A stretch of 64,000 nt of DNA, from the NCBI RefSeq assembly GCF_022059845.1, contig NZ_CP091851.1:1798001-1862000 (forward strand), read 5' to 3'. The translations under genes and the position numbers were made by a program. The notes beneath the pieces were generated by a model. It was not told where the DNA came from, did no database searches, and saw only the letters and a program-made list of their open reading frames with translations. The number at the start of each line of letters is the position of its first letter. Position 1 is the first letter of the stretch. Shown one piece after another: positions 1 to 8,079 of the stretch. The stretch is from Terrirubrum flagellatum. Its GTDB lineage: Bacteria > Pseudomonadota > Alphaproteobacteria > Rhizobiales > Beijerinckiaceae.

Positions 1-2
1 TT

Positions 3-116
3 CATGATCCAAAGGAGCTTCAGCGTCTTTGGCGCCATGCGCAATCGCGGATAGTCATTCCTGATGATCGTCACTTACGCGCGCTTTTGCAGGAAATCGT
101 AAACAGGATTGGCTGA
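3..116 (+). CDS. C-terminal end of an unidentified protein (truncated by window edge)
   Basis: An open frame enters from the left edge and reads 37 residues to a TGA at 114-116. It ends with the residues LLQEIVNRIG. The next gene begins 6 bases later on the same strand, so the two are probably co-transcribed. The visible piece is Arg/Leu-rich and probably helical. I do not recognise it and assign no function. Confidence 0.5.
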   Translation, partial: HDPKELQRLWRHAQSRIVIPDDRHLRALLQEIVNRIG

Positions 117-122
117 ACTGCG

Positions 123-470
123 ATGGACAGAACTGCTTACGAAACATGGCTTGGGAATTTGTCGTTGATTGATAGAGCGCGCGCTGCTCGCCATCATGCA
201 TTCGCTGCGATCATCGGAGAAAGCCGCCACGATTTTGAAATCACCGATAGCAAGGAGCTGCTCGACTTCGTGCAGCGCTGCCTGACGGCGCTGATGGATC
301 ACGGCGCAAAACCCGTCATCGGGGGCGGCGGCACGCGCTATGACTGGATCGAGCAGCCGCAATATGGATCAACGACGAAGGAGATCGTCGACAACATCAT
401 CGCCGAGTGGCAGGCGAAGGGCGATCCTGATCATGGCGGGTTGTGGCTCGCCAAGCCGGAACTGTTCTGA
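123..470 (+). CDS. Hypothetical protein, 115 aa
   Basis: This 115-residue soluble protein has no signal peptide or membrane segment. A Gly-rich turn (IGGGGTRYDWIEQP) lies near the middle and the C-terminus is acidic to neutral. The ATG at 123 is only 6 bases after the stop of the preceding truncated gene, which suggests an operon pair. The sequence looks like real protein, with balanced composition, Trp residues and no low complexity, but I do not recognise a family. Context gives no functional clue because the upstream partner is cut off by the window edge. Confidence 0.55.
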   Translation: MDRTAYETWLGNLSLIDRARAARHHAFAAIIGESRHDFEITDSKELLDFVQRCLTALMDHGAKPVIGGGGTRYDWIEQPQYGSTTKEIVDNIIAEWQAKGDPDHGGLWLAKPELF

Positions 471-514
471 CGCGGCGGCGGCGCGGCGACGCCCGCTATC
501 GACGCAAGGCGGCT

Positions 515-868
515 CTATTTGCCTTTCAAGGTCACGCGATATTGCGCATTGGCGTTCATGATCGTCGCCATCTGCGACTGGTTCTGCACATTGACGTTCA
601 TCGACACCAGCCGGCATTCATCCGCGATGGTCTCGACCAGCGCCACGCATTCGCGCGATGCGACTTCGTAGAGCTGCTTGCGGAATTGGGACTGCGCCGC
701 GATCAGCTTGATCGGATCGCGCTCGTCGCTGAAGAACGGAATCGAGAAGTTGACGGTGATCTGCGCCTCGCCCGCGCCGGGCGGCGTGCGCGGCATCATC
801 TGGGCTTCGGCGCCGTGGGCGAACAGAAGCAGGGCGGGGAGCGTTTTCAGCGCAATCTTCGTCATCAT
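515..868 (-). CDS. Small secreted protein, unknown function
   Basis: The product is about 117 residues. The start is placed at the Met pair MMTKIALK, which gives a clean Sec signal peptide: a Lys-containing n-region, a hydrophobic LPALLLFAHG core and cleavage near AEA-Q at about residue 23. The mature part is around 95 residues with two Cys (in RECVAL and DECRLV) that could form one periplasmic disulfide. The tail is Asn/Gln-rich (VNVQNQSQMATIMNANAQYR). An upstream in-frame start at 898 would add ten residues before the signal and is less likely. It is divergent from the LtrA-like gene. I do not recognise the family. Confidence 0.6.
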   Translation of the reverse strand: MMTKIALKTLPALLLFAHGAEAQMMPRTPPGAGEAQITVNFSIPFFSDERDPIKLIAAQSQFRKQLYEVASRECVALVETIADECRLVSMNVNVQNQSQMATIMNANAQYRVTLKGK

Positions 869-1046
869 GAATGAGAGTCCAGGTGGAAACACGGGCATCC
901 TGATGCGTGGTTATGTCAAAATCTTTGCATGCCTGGGGCGGTTTTTGCCTTTCGCGCACGGAATCTGTTGATCATTGCAAGACCGCGCCCCGGGCGGTTG
1001 TCCCACTGGCGATTTTCTCTACGGTCTTTTCGAGGGCGCTGAAGCA

Positions 1047-2222
1047 ATGACGACGGACAGATCGATTTCCCTGCTGCGTGGCGAGACCGTTCACGGACAT
1101 CATCGCGTCACCTTCGTCGAGCTGTTCTTCGATCTCGTCTTCGTCTTTGCCGTCACGCAGGTCTCGCACACCTTGCTGGCGCACTTCACGTTGATCGGCG
1201 CGATCGAGACGCTGATGCTGCTGCTTGGCGTGTGGTGGGCGTGGATCTTCACATCCTGGACCACCAACTGGTTCGATCCGGAAAGGACGCCTGTCCGGAT
1301 CGCGCTGTTCGCGCTGATGATCGCTGGCCTCGTGCTTTCGACGTCAATTCCGAAAGCGTTCGAGAGCAGGGGGCTCGCATTCGCTCTCGCTTACGCCGCG
1401 ATTCAGGTCGGGCGCACTTTGTTCTTTCTCCTGAGCCTGCCGCCATCGGAATTGGCGCAGCGGCGCAATTTCCAGCGCATCCTCGCCTGGCTCTCGACGG
1501 CCGCTGTGTTCTGGATCGCCGGCGGCTTCGCCGAGGGCGGCGCGCGCATCGCGCTATGGGCGATCGCGCTCGCAATCGAATATGCGGCGCCGGCCGCGCG
1601 CTTCTGGACGCCTGTCATCGGCGCGTCGTCGATTGCGGACTGGACCATCGAAGGCGGCCATATGGCCGAGCGCTGCGCGCTGTTCGTCATCATCGCGCTC
1701 GGGGAATCGTTGCTGGTGACCGGCGCGACCTTCGCCGATCGCACATGGGACGCGCCTGTCGTCGCAGCGTTCGCGCTTGCCTTCATCGGCAGCGTCGCGA
1801 TGTGGTGGATCTATTTCGACAGCGGGGCGGAGGAAGGCAGCGAGCAGATGTCGAAGGCGATGGATTCGGGCCGTATCGCCCGGCTCGCCTACACCTACAT
1901 GCACCTTCCTATCGTCGCCGGAATCATCGTCTCGGCCGCCGCCGATGAGCTCGCGCTCGCTCATCCCGTCGGTCATGTCGAGGGCAAGTTCGCTCTCAGC
2001 GCGATCGGCGGGCCGCTGCTGTTTCTCGTCGGCATGATCCTGTTCAAGCGCGCGGTGCGCGGCTGGTTCATGCTGTCGCACATGGTCGGCATCGCGGCGC
2101 TGCTGCTGCTGATCCCCTTCGCCGCGCAGATGACGCCCCTGATTTTCTATGGGCTGACGAGCTTCATCCTCGTCGTCGTCGCGGCCTGGGAGACGATCTC
2201 GCTCGCCAACAGGGAGGACTGA
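1047..2222 (+). CDS. LtrA family (low temperature requirement) integral membrane protein
   Basis: This is a polytopic membrane protein of 391 residues. The family hallmark is the early VTFVELFFDLVFVFAV segment at about residues 21-36, followed by many hydrophobic helices (for example MLLLGVWWAWIF, FVIIALGESLLVTGA, VAMWWIYFD). The GESL motif and the MWWIYFD segment recur in LtrA proteins. The name comes from a Listeria gene linked to growth at low temperature; the biochemical role is not established. The start is set at the ATG before TTDRSISLL. An upstream in-frame ATG at 975 would add a non-conserved Gly/Pro-rich leader. The gene is monocistronic in this context. Confidence 0.85.
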   Translation: MTTDRSISLLRGETVHGHHRVTFVELFFDLVFVFAVTQVSHTLLAHFTLIGAIETLMLLLGVWWAWIFTSWTTNWFDPERTPVRIALFALMIAGLVLSTSIPKAFESRGLAFALAYAAIQVGRTLFFLLSLPPSELAQRRNFQRILAWLSTAAVFWIAGGFAEGGARIALWAIALAIEYAAPAARFWTPVIGASSIADWTIEGGHMAERCALFVIIALGESLLVTGATFADRTWDAPVVAAFALAFIGSVAMWWIYFDSGAEEGSEQMSKAMDSGRIARLAYTYMHLPIVAGIIVSAAADELALAHPVGHVEGKFALSAIGGPLLFLVGMILFKRAVRGWFMLSHMVGIAALLLLIPFAAQMTPLIFYGLTSFILVVVAAWETISLANRED

Positions 2223-2479
2223 AACGCATACGCCATGATCATCGGCGCCGACCTGCTGCTTCTTGACGTTCGCCTGATCGCGGGCGCATCCTTGGCGGAG
2301 ACGGCGCCTCGGCCGCGATCGCGCATCTCATCAGCAAAACGGCGCGCAATGTGCGACGCAACACTTGTAACGCGATTGCCCATTCTATTAGCCTATTAGC
2401 TCTCCGCTAAGCGCCCGCGCACGAAGTACGAGGCCTCGGTTCCGAAAATGGGTTGAACCACACCGGGAGGGTCGTAATC

Positions 2480-3331
2480 GTGATTACTCACAAGCTGCCT
2501 TGCCACTACGTCGATTTTCTCTGCAAGCCCGGGCTCAAGACGCGCGGGGGGACTGTGTCGCTTCAGATGTATATGGGCGCGCATAAGAACGGGCAGAAAT
2601 CTGCCGAATTTCTCGACGCCCTCTTCGGCGAAAAAGGCCTTAAAGACGACGACGATCCGACATGGACGCCGCAATGGTGCGTACCGAATTCAGGGAAATG
2701 GGATAGTGAATTCATCATCATGAGAAAGGGACAGGGGAACCACGTCTATTATGTGAGGCTCTGGGACTGGATATGGGACAATCAGGAGAAGCTGGGCACG
2801 GCGAAATCGAGCGTCCTGCGTGCTGTCTATGACAAGTACTTCGTCAGGAAAGCAGGCGGCTCCAATCCACTTCAAGGCATGGTCAACGACGCCTATTTCG
2901 GCAACGAATGCATTGGCTTCGTCTCGAACTATTTACGCTGGATCGGCAAATGGGAGAGTTATAAGGGCGCTGACAATCACAAATGGAGCATGCATTTCAC
3001 CAAGCAGATCAATCGGCTCGAAGATGTGCGCTCCCTCGACTTGCTCGAATGGGTGAATTTCGGCCATATCGCGCTTGTTGACGATGTTTTCGGGGTAATA
3101 GGCGGGCAGCTTAAACTCAACGTTTCGCAGTGTTCCGGGTTTAAGGATGGACCCAAGGGTCCGATGTCCAACAACGGTTTGATGCTCATTGATCAAGGGG
3201 ATGGGCTGTTTAAAACTGTTGGCGCGTGGCCGGTGGATGGAACTCTGAATGTTCGCCGTATGCCAGATTTGCAATATGGGTCGCCGCGATATCCTTGCAC
3301 TCCCACCGTATATCCGGCCGCCATACGGTGA
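2480..3331 (+). CDS. Putative NlpC/P60- or CHAP-like cysteine hydrolase, isolated
   Basis: The protein is about 283 residues if the GTG at 2480 is used; a GGGAGG at 2465-2470 sits 9 bases ahead of it. A TTG at 2453 would add nine residues but has no such site. The GNECIGFVSNYL segment resembles the catalytic-Cys helix of papain-like NlpC/P60 and CHAP hydrolases, and NFGHIALVDD about 60 residues later resembles their His strand (G-H-hydrophobic). A third polar residue is not obvious. There is no signal peptide or transmembrane segment, so it may act in the cytoplasm or leave by a non-Sec route. Base composition is visibly less GC-rich than its neighbours, suggesting acquisition. The family assignment is inferred from two short motifs only. 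Confidence 0.5.
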   Translation: MITHKLPCHYVDFLCKPGLKTRGGTVSLQMYMGAHKNGQKSAEFLDALFGEKGLKDDDDPTWTPQWCVPNSGKWDSEFIIMRKGQGNHVYYVRLWDWIWDNQEKLGTAKSSVLRAVYDKYFVRKAGGSNPLQGMVNDAYFGNECIGFVSNYLRWIGKWESYKGADNHKWSMHFTKQINRLEDVRSLDLLEWVNFGHIALVDDVFGVIGGQLKLNVSQCSGFKDGPKGPMSNNGLMLIDQGDGLFKTVGAWPVDGTLNVRRMPDLQYGSPRYPCTPTVYPAAIR

Positions 3332-3339
3332 GATTTGGT

Positions 3340-3357
3340 CCTGTCTCCTGAGACAGG
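3340..3357 (+). terminator. Compact palindrome after the NlpC-like gene
   Basis: The arms CCTGTCTC (3340-3347) and GAGACAGG (3350-3357) are perfectly complementary. In RNA this would be a seven-pair stem with a CCTG loop, followed by CGGTTTA with only a short T run. It starts 9 bases after the stop codon of the preceding gene, so a weak terminator is the simplest reading; an operator is the alternative. Confidence 0.4.
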
Positions 3358-3774
3358 CGGTTTAGCGTGGATCCGATGACGGGAAGCACGAACCCGTATG
3401 AAGATGCTTGGACGGCCCGGGGCCGCGCGCGAATCCAACGTCGCCGCCCTCCGCCTCGCTGAATTCGGATAAATGCTTCATCGAAACCAGGCGGCGGTTT
3501 GCATGACCAGGCCAACGCCGCCAGTGCGGCGATCTGGCGTTGCGGATATTGGCGTCGCCCGGATCGGAATTGCGCCGCTTCAATGCGAACCTGGGTGAGG
3601 GGTCCTCACGCATTGTGGGGTTGATGCGGCGAAGGCCACAATCGCCGTTGCGATCTGCTGTTGGTTGACAGCCGGCTAACTGCCCTCTGCGGCGCTGGCG
3701 ATCATTCTGCCTAATTCGTGGGCAGGTCCGTGCCGGTCGCTGCAACTCCTCTGCGCTTTGCCGCCGCCTGCGGC

Positions 3775-3790
3775 TGGCACATTGCTTGCT
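3775..3790 (+). promoter_or_regulatory. Sigma-54 (RpoN) -24/-12 promoter for urtABCDE
   Basis: The sequence TGGCAC, five bases, then TTGCT matches the RpoN consensus TGGCAC-N5-TTGCW at every defined position, with the GG and GC pairs 10 bases apart as required. It faces urtA and ends 57 bases before its ATG. Sigma-54 control fits a nitrogen-limitation regulon (NtrC), which is standard for urea uptake. No upstream NtrC dyad was recognised. Confidence 0.75.
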
Positions 3791-3846
3791 GACCCCCTGC
3801 CGCAACCAGCTTGTGCTTGAGCTGGAAGCTTCCAGGGGGAGATCAG

Positions 3847-5145
3847 ATGGCGTTCGATTTCAATCGCCGTAAATTTTTGACCACCGTTTCGGGTGCCGCG
3901 GCGGCCTCGGCGCTCGGCGCGCCGGCCATCCTGGCGCAAACAGGTCCGATCAAGGTCGGCATCCTGCATTCGCTCTCCGGCACCATGGCCATCAGCGAAA
4001 CCACGCTGAAGGATGTGATGCTGATGCTCATCGAAGAGCAGAACAAGAAGGGCGGCCTGCTTGGCCGCAAGCTCGAAGCTGTCGTCGTCGATCCCGCGTC
4101 GAACTGGCCGCTGTTCGCGGAAAAGGCGCGCGAACTCATCTCGAAGGAGAAGGTCTCGGCGACCTTCGGCTGCTGGACCTCGGTCAGCCGCAAATCGGTG
4201 CTGCCGGTGTTCAAGGAGCTCAACAACATCCTCTTCTATCCCGTGCAGTATGAGGGCGAAGAGTCCGAACGGAACGTGTTCTACACCGGCGCCGCGCCGA
4301 ACCAGCAGGCGATCCCGGCCGTCGACTATCTCATGTCGAAGGATGGCGGCGAGGCGAAGCGCTGGGTGCTCGCGGGCACGGACTATGTCTATCCCCGCAC
4401 GACCAACAAGATTCTCGAAGCCTATCTCAAGGCGAAGGGCGTCGCCGCCGACGACATCATGATCAACTACACGCCGTTCGGACATTCGGACTGGCAGACG
4501 ATCGTGTCCGACATCAAGAAGTTCGGCTCGGCCGGCAAGAAGACCGCGGTCGTGTCGACGATCAATGGCGACGCGAACGTTCCCTTCTACAAGGAGCTCG
4601 GCAACCAGGGCATCAAGGCGACCGACATTCCCGTCGTCGCCTTCTCGGTCGGCGAAGAAGAGCTCGCCGGCATCGACACGAAGCCGCTGCTCGGTCATCT
4701 CGCCGCGTGGAATTATTTCCAGTCGATCAAGACGCCGGCCAACGAGGCCTTCATCAAGCAGTGGCAGGCCTTCACCAAGAATCCGAAGCGCGTCACCAAC
4801 GATCCCATGGAAGCGCATGTGATCGGCTTTGACATGTGGGTGAAGGCCGCGACAAAGGTCGGCACGGTGGAAGTCGACAAGGTGATCGACGCGCTGCCAG
4901 GCACCGAAGCGCCGAACCTGACGGGCGGCATGTCGAAGATGCTGCCGAACCATCACATCACCAAGCCGGTGTTCATCGGCGAAGTGAAGGCCGACGGTCA
5001 GTTCGACGTGGTGTGGAAGACGGCCGGTCTCGTTCCCGGCGACGCCTGGTCGAAGGAGCTCGAGGGCTCCAAGGACCTGGTCGGCGACTGGGTCGACAAG
5101 AAGTGCGGCAACTTCAACATCAAGACCAACAAGTGCGGCGCGTAA
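3847..5145 (+). CDS. urtA: Urea ABC transporter, substrate-binding protein UrtA
   Basis: This periplasmic binding protein delivers urea to the UrtBC permease. The 432 residues begin with a twin-arginine type leader (NRRKFLTTVSG) and a signal region ending near AILAQ. The mature fold is the type I branched-chain amino-acid-like fold, opening GPIKVGILHSLSGTMA. The segments NILFYPVQYEGEE and TDYVYPRTTN are characteristic of UrtA rather than LivJ. The start is the ATG preceded by AGGGGGAG; an in-frame ATG at 3811 would put 12 non-signal residues before the leader. It is followed by urtB after a 183-base gap that contains a palindromic repeat. Expression is probably from the sigma-54 promoter upstream. 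Confidence 0.95.
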   Translation: MAFDFNRRKFLTTVSGAAAASALGAPAILAQTGPIKVGILHSLSGTMAISETTLKDVMLMLIEEQNKKGGLLGRKLEAVVVDPASNWPLFAEKARELISKEKVSATFGCWTSVSRKSVLPVFKELNNILFYPVQYEGEESERNVFYTGAAPNQQAIPAVDYLMSKDGGEAKRWVLAGTDYVYPRTTNKILEAYLKAKGVAADDIMINYTPFGHSDWQTIVSDIKKFGSAGKKTAVVSTINGDANVPFYKELGNQGIKATDIPVVAFSVGEEELAGIDTKPLLGHLAAWNYFQSIKTPANEAFIKQWQAFTKNPKRVTNDPMEAHVIGFDMWVKAATKVGTVEVDKVIDALPGTEAPNLTGGMSKMLPNHHITKPVFIGEVKADGQFDVVWKTAGLVPGDAWSKELEGSKDLVGDWVDKKCGNFNIKTNKCGA

Positions 5146-5214
5146 GCGCGTTGGGCTGAAATCGAAGTCGCCGCTCTCTCGCGTTTCAAGAGACACGGCG
5201 GGGACATTTCAAAG

Positions 5215-5315
5215 CGTCATCCCGGGGCTCGCCAGACGCGAGAGCCCCGGGATCCACGAGATCCGGGGCGACGATGGGTTCCGGGCTCGGTCCTGCGGAC
5301 CGCCCCGGAATGACG
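5215..5315. repeat. Palindromic intergenic repeat element (REP-like), urtA-urtB gap
   Basis: The element is bounded by inverted arms CGTCATCCCGGGGC (5215-5228) and GCCCCGGAATGACG (5302-5315), which pair at 13 of 14 positions. Inside lies a perfect 10-bp hairpin, CCCGGGGCTC (5221-5230) with GAGCCCCGGG (5242-5251), and a further GGTCC/GGACC dyad at the right. This layout (CGTCATTCCGGGGC ends, nested hairpins) resembles dispersed palindromic elements of Hyphomicrobiales genomes. Between the first and second gene of a transporter operon it could also damp read-through or protect the urtA message. Confidence 0.75.
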
Positions 5316-5328
5316 ATCTGGATAAAGA

Positions 5329-6942
5329 ATGACGTTTCGCAGTTTGATCTTTTTGCTCGTTAGCGTTCTTGCGCTTGCTGCGGGCGGTTGGAGCGCCCAT
5401 GCGCAATCCAACGCCAATCTTGACGCCGCGCTCGACAAGCTCGCAGCCGACAGTTTCTCCGACACGGAGCAGGCGATCGCGGGCGTCGCCGCATCGGGCG
5501 CGCCGCAGGCTGCGGCCATTCTCGATGCGATGGCCGACCGGCGCCTCTTCGCCGTCGCGAATGCGAAGACGGTTTTCTACAAGGACAAGTCCGACAAGGC
5601 GTTCGACGCGCGCACGGCGCAGCCGTTGGCGAGCGCGCCTGCCGATGCTTTCATGGTTCGCCTCAACAATCGCCTGCGCAACGTGGTGCAGGCTTCGGTC
5701 GGCTCTCTCACGCTGATGTCGCCCGATCCGGCGCGGCGCATCGAGGCGGCGAACGCCGTGTTCCGCTCGCGCGATGCGGCGGCCCTGCCAACGGTGGAGG
5801 AGGCGCTCGCGAAGGAAAGCGACGCGCGCGCGAAGAAGGCGTTGCAGGCGGCTCGCGCCGCGATCCTGCTTCTCAAGACCGACGCGCCGGAGGCCGCCCG
5901 CATTGATGCGGTGAGCCTGCTCGCCGAGCAGGGCGACAATGACAGCCTCGCGCTCCTGCGGCAGGCCGCGGGCGGCGCGTCCGGCTCGCTGAAATCCGCG
6001 ATCGATGTCGGCGTCGCCGGCATCGAACGCAAGCAGCGCATGCTGGAGATTTTCCAGACCGTGATCTTCGGCGTGTCGCTGGGATCGGTGCTGCTGCTCG
6101 CCGCAATCGGACTTGCGATCACCTTCGGCGTCATGGGCGTCATCAACATGGCCCATGGCGAGATGGTGATGATCGGCGCGTATACGACCTTCGTGGTGCA
6201 GGAGCTGATGCGCACCTACGCGCCCTGGCTGTTCGACTGGTCGCTCGCGGTTGCGATTCCGCTCGCCTTTCTCGTCTCCGGGGCGGTGGGCGTCGCGATC
6301 GAGCGCGGCATCATCCGCTTCCTTTATGGCCGGCCGCTGGAGACGCTGCTCGCGACCTTTGGCGTCAGCCTCATCCTGCAACAGGCGGTGCGGACCTGGT
6401 TCGGGCCGACGAACCGCGAGGTCGGCGCGCCGCGTTTCATGTCGGGTTCGTTCGAGCTGTTCGGTTTGCAGCTCACCTATGGCCGCATGTGGATCATCGT
6501 GTTCACGCTCGCCGTGTTCGCGCTGCTGCTGCTCGTGCTGAAGGCGACGCCGTTGGGACTCCAGATGCGCGCGGTGACGCAGAACCGGCGCATGGCGAGC
6601 GCCATGGGCATCAAGACGCGCTTCGTCGACGCCATGACCTTCGGCCTCGGCTCGGGCATCGCCGGCATCGCCGGCGTCGCGCTGAGCCAGATCGACAATG
6701 TCAGCCCGAACCTCGGCCAGAGCTACATCATCGACAGTTTCATGGTCGTGGTGTTCGGCGGCGTCGGCAATCTCTGGGGCACGCTGCTCGGCGCCTTCAC
6801 GCTCGGCATCGCGAACAAGCTGCTTGAGCCTTTCGCCGGCGCCGTGCTCGGCAAGATCGTGATCCTCGTGCTGCTGATCCTGTTCATCCAGAAACGTCCG
6901 CGCGGGCTGTTCGCGCTCAAGGGCAGGGCGATCGAGGCATGA
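5329..6942 (+). CDS. urtB: Urea ABC transporter, permease UrtB
   Basis: UrtB is one of the two membrane subunits of the urea importer. It is 537 residues, much longer than LivH, because it has a signal peptide (LLVSVLALAAGGWSAHAQ) and an Ala-rich extracytoplasmic helical region of about 210 residues before the LivH-like core, as is usual for UrtB. The core begins near residue 240 with MLEIFQTVIFGVSLGSVLLL and contains GVMGVINMAHGEMVMIGAY, a conserved loop of this permease family. The stop overlaps the urtC start (ATGA), showing translational coupling. Confidence 0.93.
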   Translation: MTFRSLIFLLVSVLALAAGGWSAHAQSNANLDAALDKLAADSFSDTEQAIAGVAASGAPQAAAILDAMADRRLFAVANAKTVFYKDKSDKAFDARTAQPLASAPADAFMVRLNNRLRNVVQASVGSLTLMSPDPARRIEAANAVFRSRDAAALPTVEEALAKESDARAKKALQAARAAILLLKTDAPEAARIDAVSLLAEQGDNDSLALLRQAAGGASGSLKSAIDVGVAGIERKQRMLEIFQTVIFGVSLGSVLLLAAIGLAITFGVMGVINMAHGEMVMIGAYTTFVVQELMRTYAPWLFDWSLAVAIPLAFLVSGAVGVAIERGIIRFLYGRPLETLLATFGVSLILQQAVRTWFGPTNREVGAPRFMSGSFELFGLQLTYGRMWIIVFTLAVFALLLLVLKATPLGLQMRAVTQNRRMASAMGIKTRFVDAMTFGLGSGIAGIAGVALSQIDNVSPNLGQSYIIDSFMVVVFGGVGNLWGTLLGAFTLGIANKLLEPFAGAVLGKIVILVLLILFIQKRPRGLFALKGRAIEA

Positions 6943-8075
6943 TTGCGCCCCGTCTCATCAGGCTTCTCGAAGGCCGCGGCCTGCTGTTCCTTGCGCTGTT
7001 GGCGATCGCGGCTTTCGCAGTGGCGTTCGGCAATCTCGCGCTGCCGCCATCGTCGCCGTTTCATGTCTCGACCGGCGCCGTCGTGCTGATCGGCAAATAT
7101 CTCTGCTACGCGATCCTCGCTCTCGCGCTCGATCTGGTCTGGGGTTATTGCGGCATTCTTTCGCTGGGCCACGGCGCGTTCTTCGCGCTCGGCGGCTACT
7201 GCATGGGCATGTATCTTATGCGCCAGATCGGCACGCGCGGCGTTTATGCGCATCCGATCCTGCCCGATTTCATGGTGTTTCTGAACTGGAAGGAGCTGCC
7301 TGTCGCCTGGTACGGCTTCCAGTCGTTTCCCTATGCGATGCTGATGGTGATGCTGGTGCCGGGCGCGCTGGCTTTCGTGTTCGGCTGGCTCGCCTTCCGC
7401 AGCCGCGTCACCGGCGTCTATCTCTCGATCATCACGCAGGCGCTGACTTACGCGCTGCTGCTCGCCTTCTTTCGCAATGACATGGGTTTCGGCGGCAATA
7501 ACGGCCTGACCGATTTCAAGGACATCGTCGGCTTCAACGTGCAGGCGCAATCGACGCGCGTGGCTTTGTTCCTGATCACCGTGGCGTTTCTGATGATCTC
7601 TTTCGTGATCGCGCGCGTGATCGTGTCGTCGGCCTATGGCAAGGTGCTGGTGGCGATCCGCGACGCGGAGAGCCGCACGCGATTTCTTGGTTATCGCGTC
7701 GAGCATCACAAGCTGCTGGTGTGGACATTGTCGGCCGTGATGGCGGGGATCGCCGGCGCGCTCTATGTGCCGCAGGTCGGCATCATCAACCCTTCCGAGT
7801 TTTCAACGACCAACTCGATCGAAGCCGTGGTGTGGGTCGCGGTCGGCGGCCGCGGCACTCTGGTCGGCGCGGCGCTTGGCGCGATCGTGGTGAATTATCT
7901 CAAGACGTTCTTCACGACCGGCGCGCTCGCGGCTTACTGGTTGTTCGCTCTCGGCGGCTTGTTCGTGCTGGTGACTTTGGTGATGCCGAAAGGCCTGATC
8001 GGCGCCTGGGACGAATTCATGGCGAAGCGTCGCGCCGCGCAGGCGCAGGCCGCGTCATTGAAAGCGGCGGAGTAG
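6939..8075 (+). CDS. urtC: Urea ABC transporter, permease UrtC
   Basis: UrtC is the second membrane subunit, a LivM-like permease of 378 residues. It shows about nine to ten hydrophobic segments and the family stretch DLVWGYCGILSLGHGAFFALGG at about residues 65-86. Segments such as ITQALTYALLL and the FFRNDMGFGGNNGLTDF loop are typical of UrtC. The C-terminus is a short charged tail (MAKRRAAQAQAAS). It starts inside the urtB stop codon and is followed 4 bases later by urtD, so B, C and D form one coupled block. Confidence 0.94.
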   Translation: MIAPRLIRLLEGRGLLFLALLAIAAFAVAFGNLALPPSSPFHVSTGAVVLIGKYLCYAILALALDLVWGYCGILSLGHGAFFALGGYCMGMYLMRQIGTRGVYAHPILPDFMVFLNWKELPVAWYGFQSFPYAMLMVMLVPGALAFVFGWLAFRSRVTGVYLSIITQALTYALLLAFFRNDMGFGGNNGLTDFKDIVGFNVQAQSTRVALFLITVAFLMISFVIARVIVSSAYGKVLVAIRDAESRTRFLGYRVEHHKLLVWTLSAVMAGIAGALYVPQVGIINPSEFSTTNSIEAVVWVAVGGRGTLVGAALGAIVVNYLKTFFTTGALAAYWLFALGGLFVLVTLVMPKGLIGAWDEFMAKRRAAQAQAASLKAAE

Positions 8076-8079
8076 GGCG

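Larger units (their letters stand above)
3332..3846. other. Intergenic region ahead of the urea transporter
   Basis: This 515-base stretch has no convincing gene. It holds a compact palindrome just after the preceding gene (3340-3357), a weaker GGCGGCG/CGCCGCC dyad (3490-3496 and 3516-3522), and a sigma-54 type promoter (3775-3790) 57 bases before urtA. I looked for a canonical NtrC dyad upstream of the promoter and did not find a clear one. Confidence 0.6.

Noticed and set aside
2223-2479. Small open frames in the gap after the LtrA gene
   Set aside because: A minus-strand frame of about 78 codons spans 2147-2383 but overlaps the end of the LtrA gene and shows no ribosome site; I see nothing else in this gap.
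3676-5196. A 506-codon open frame on the minus strand across urtA
   Set aside because: It mirrors a clear urtA gene, is very rich in Arg, Asp and Gly, and has no ribosome site or family resemblance. Long antisense frames are expected in high-GC genes with strong third-position bias.
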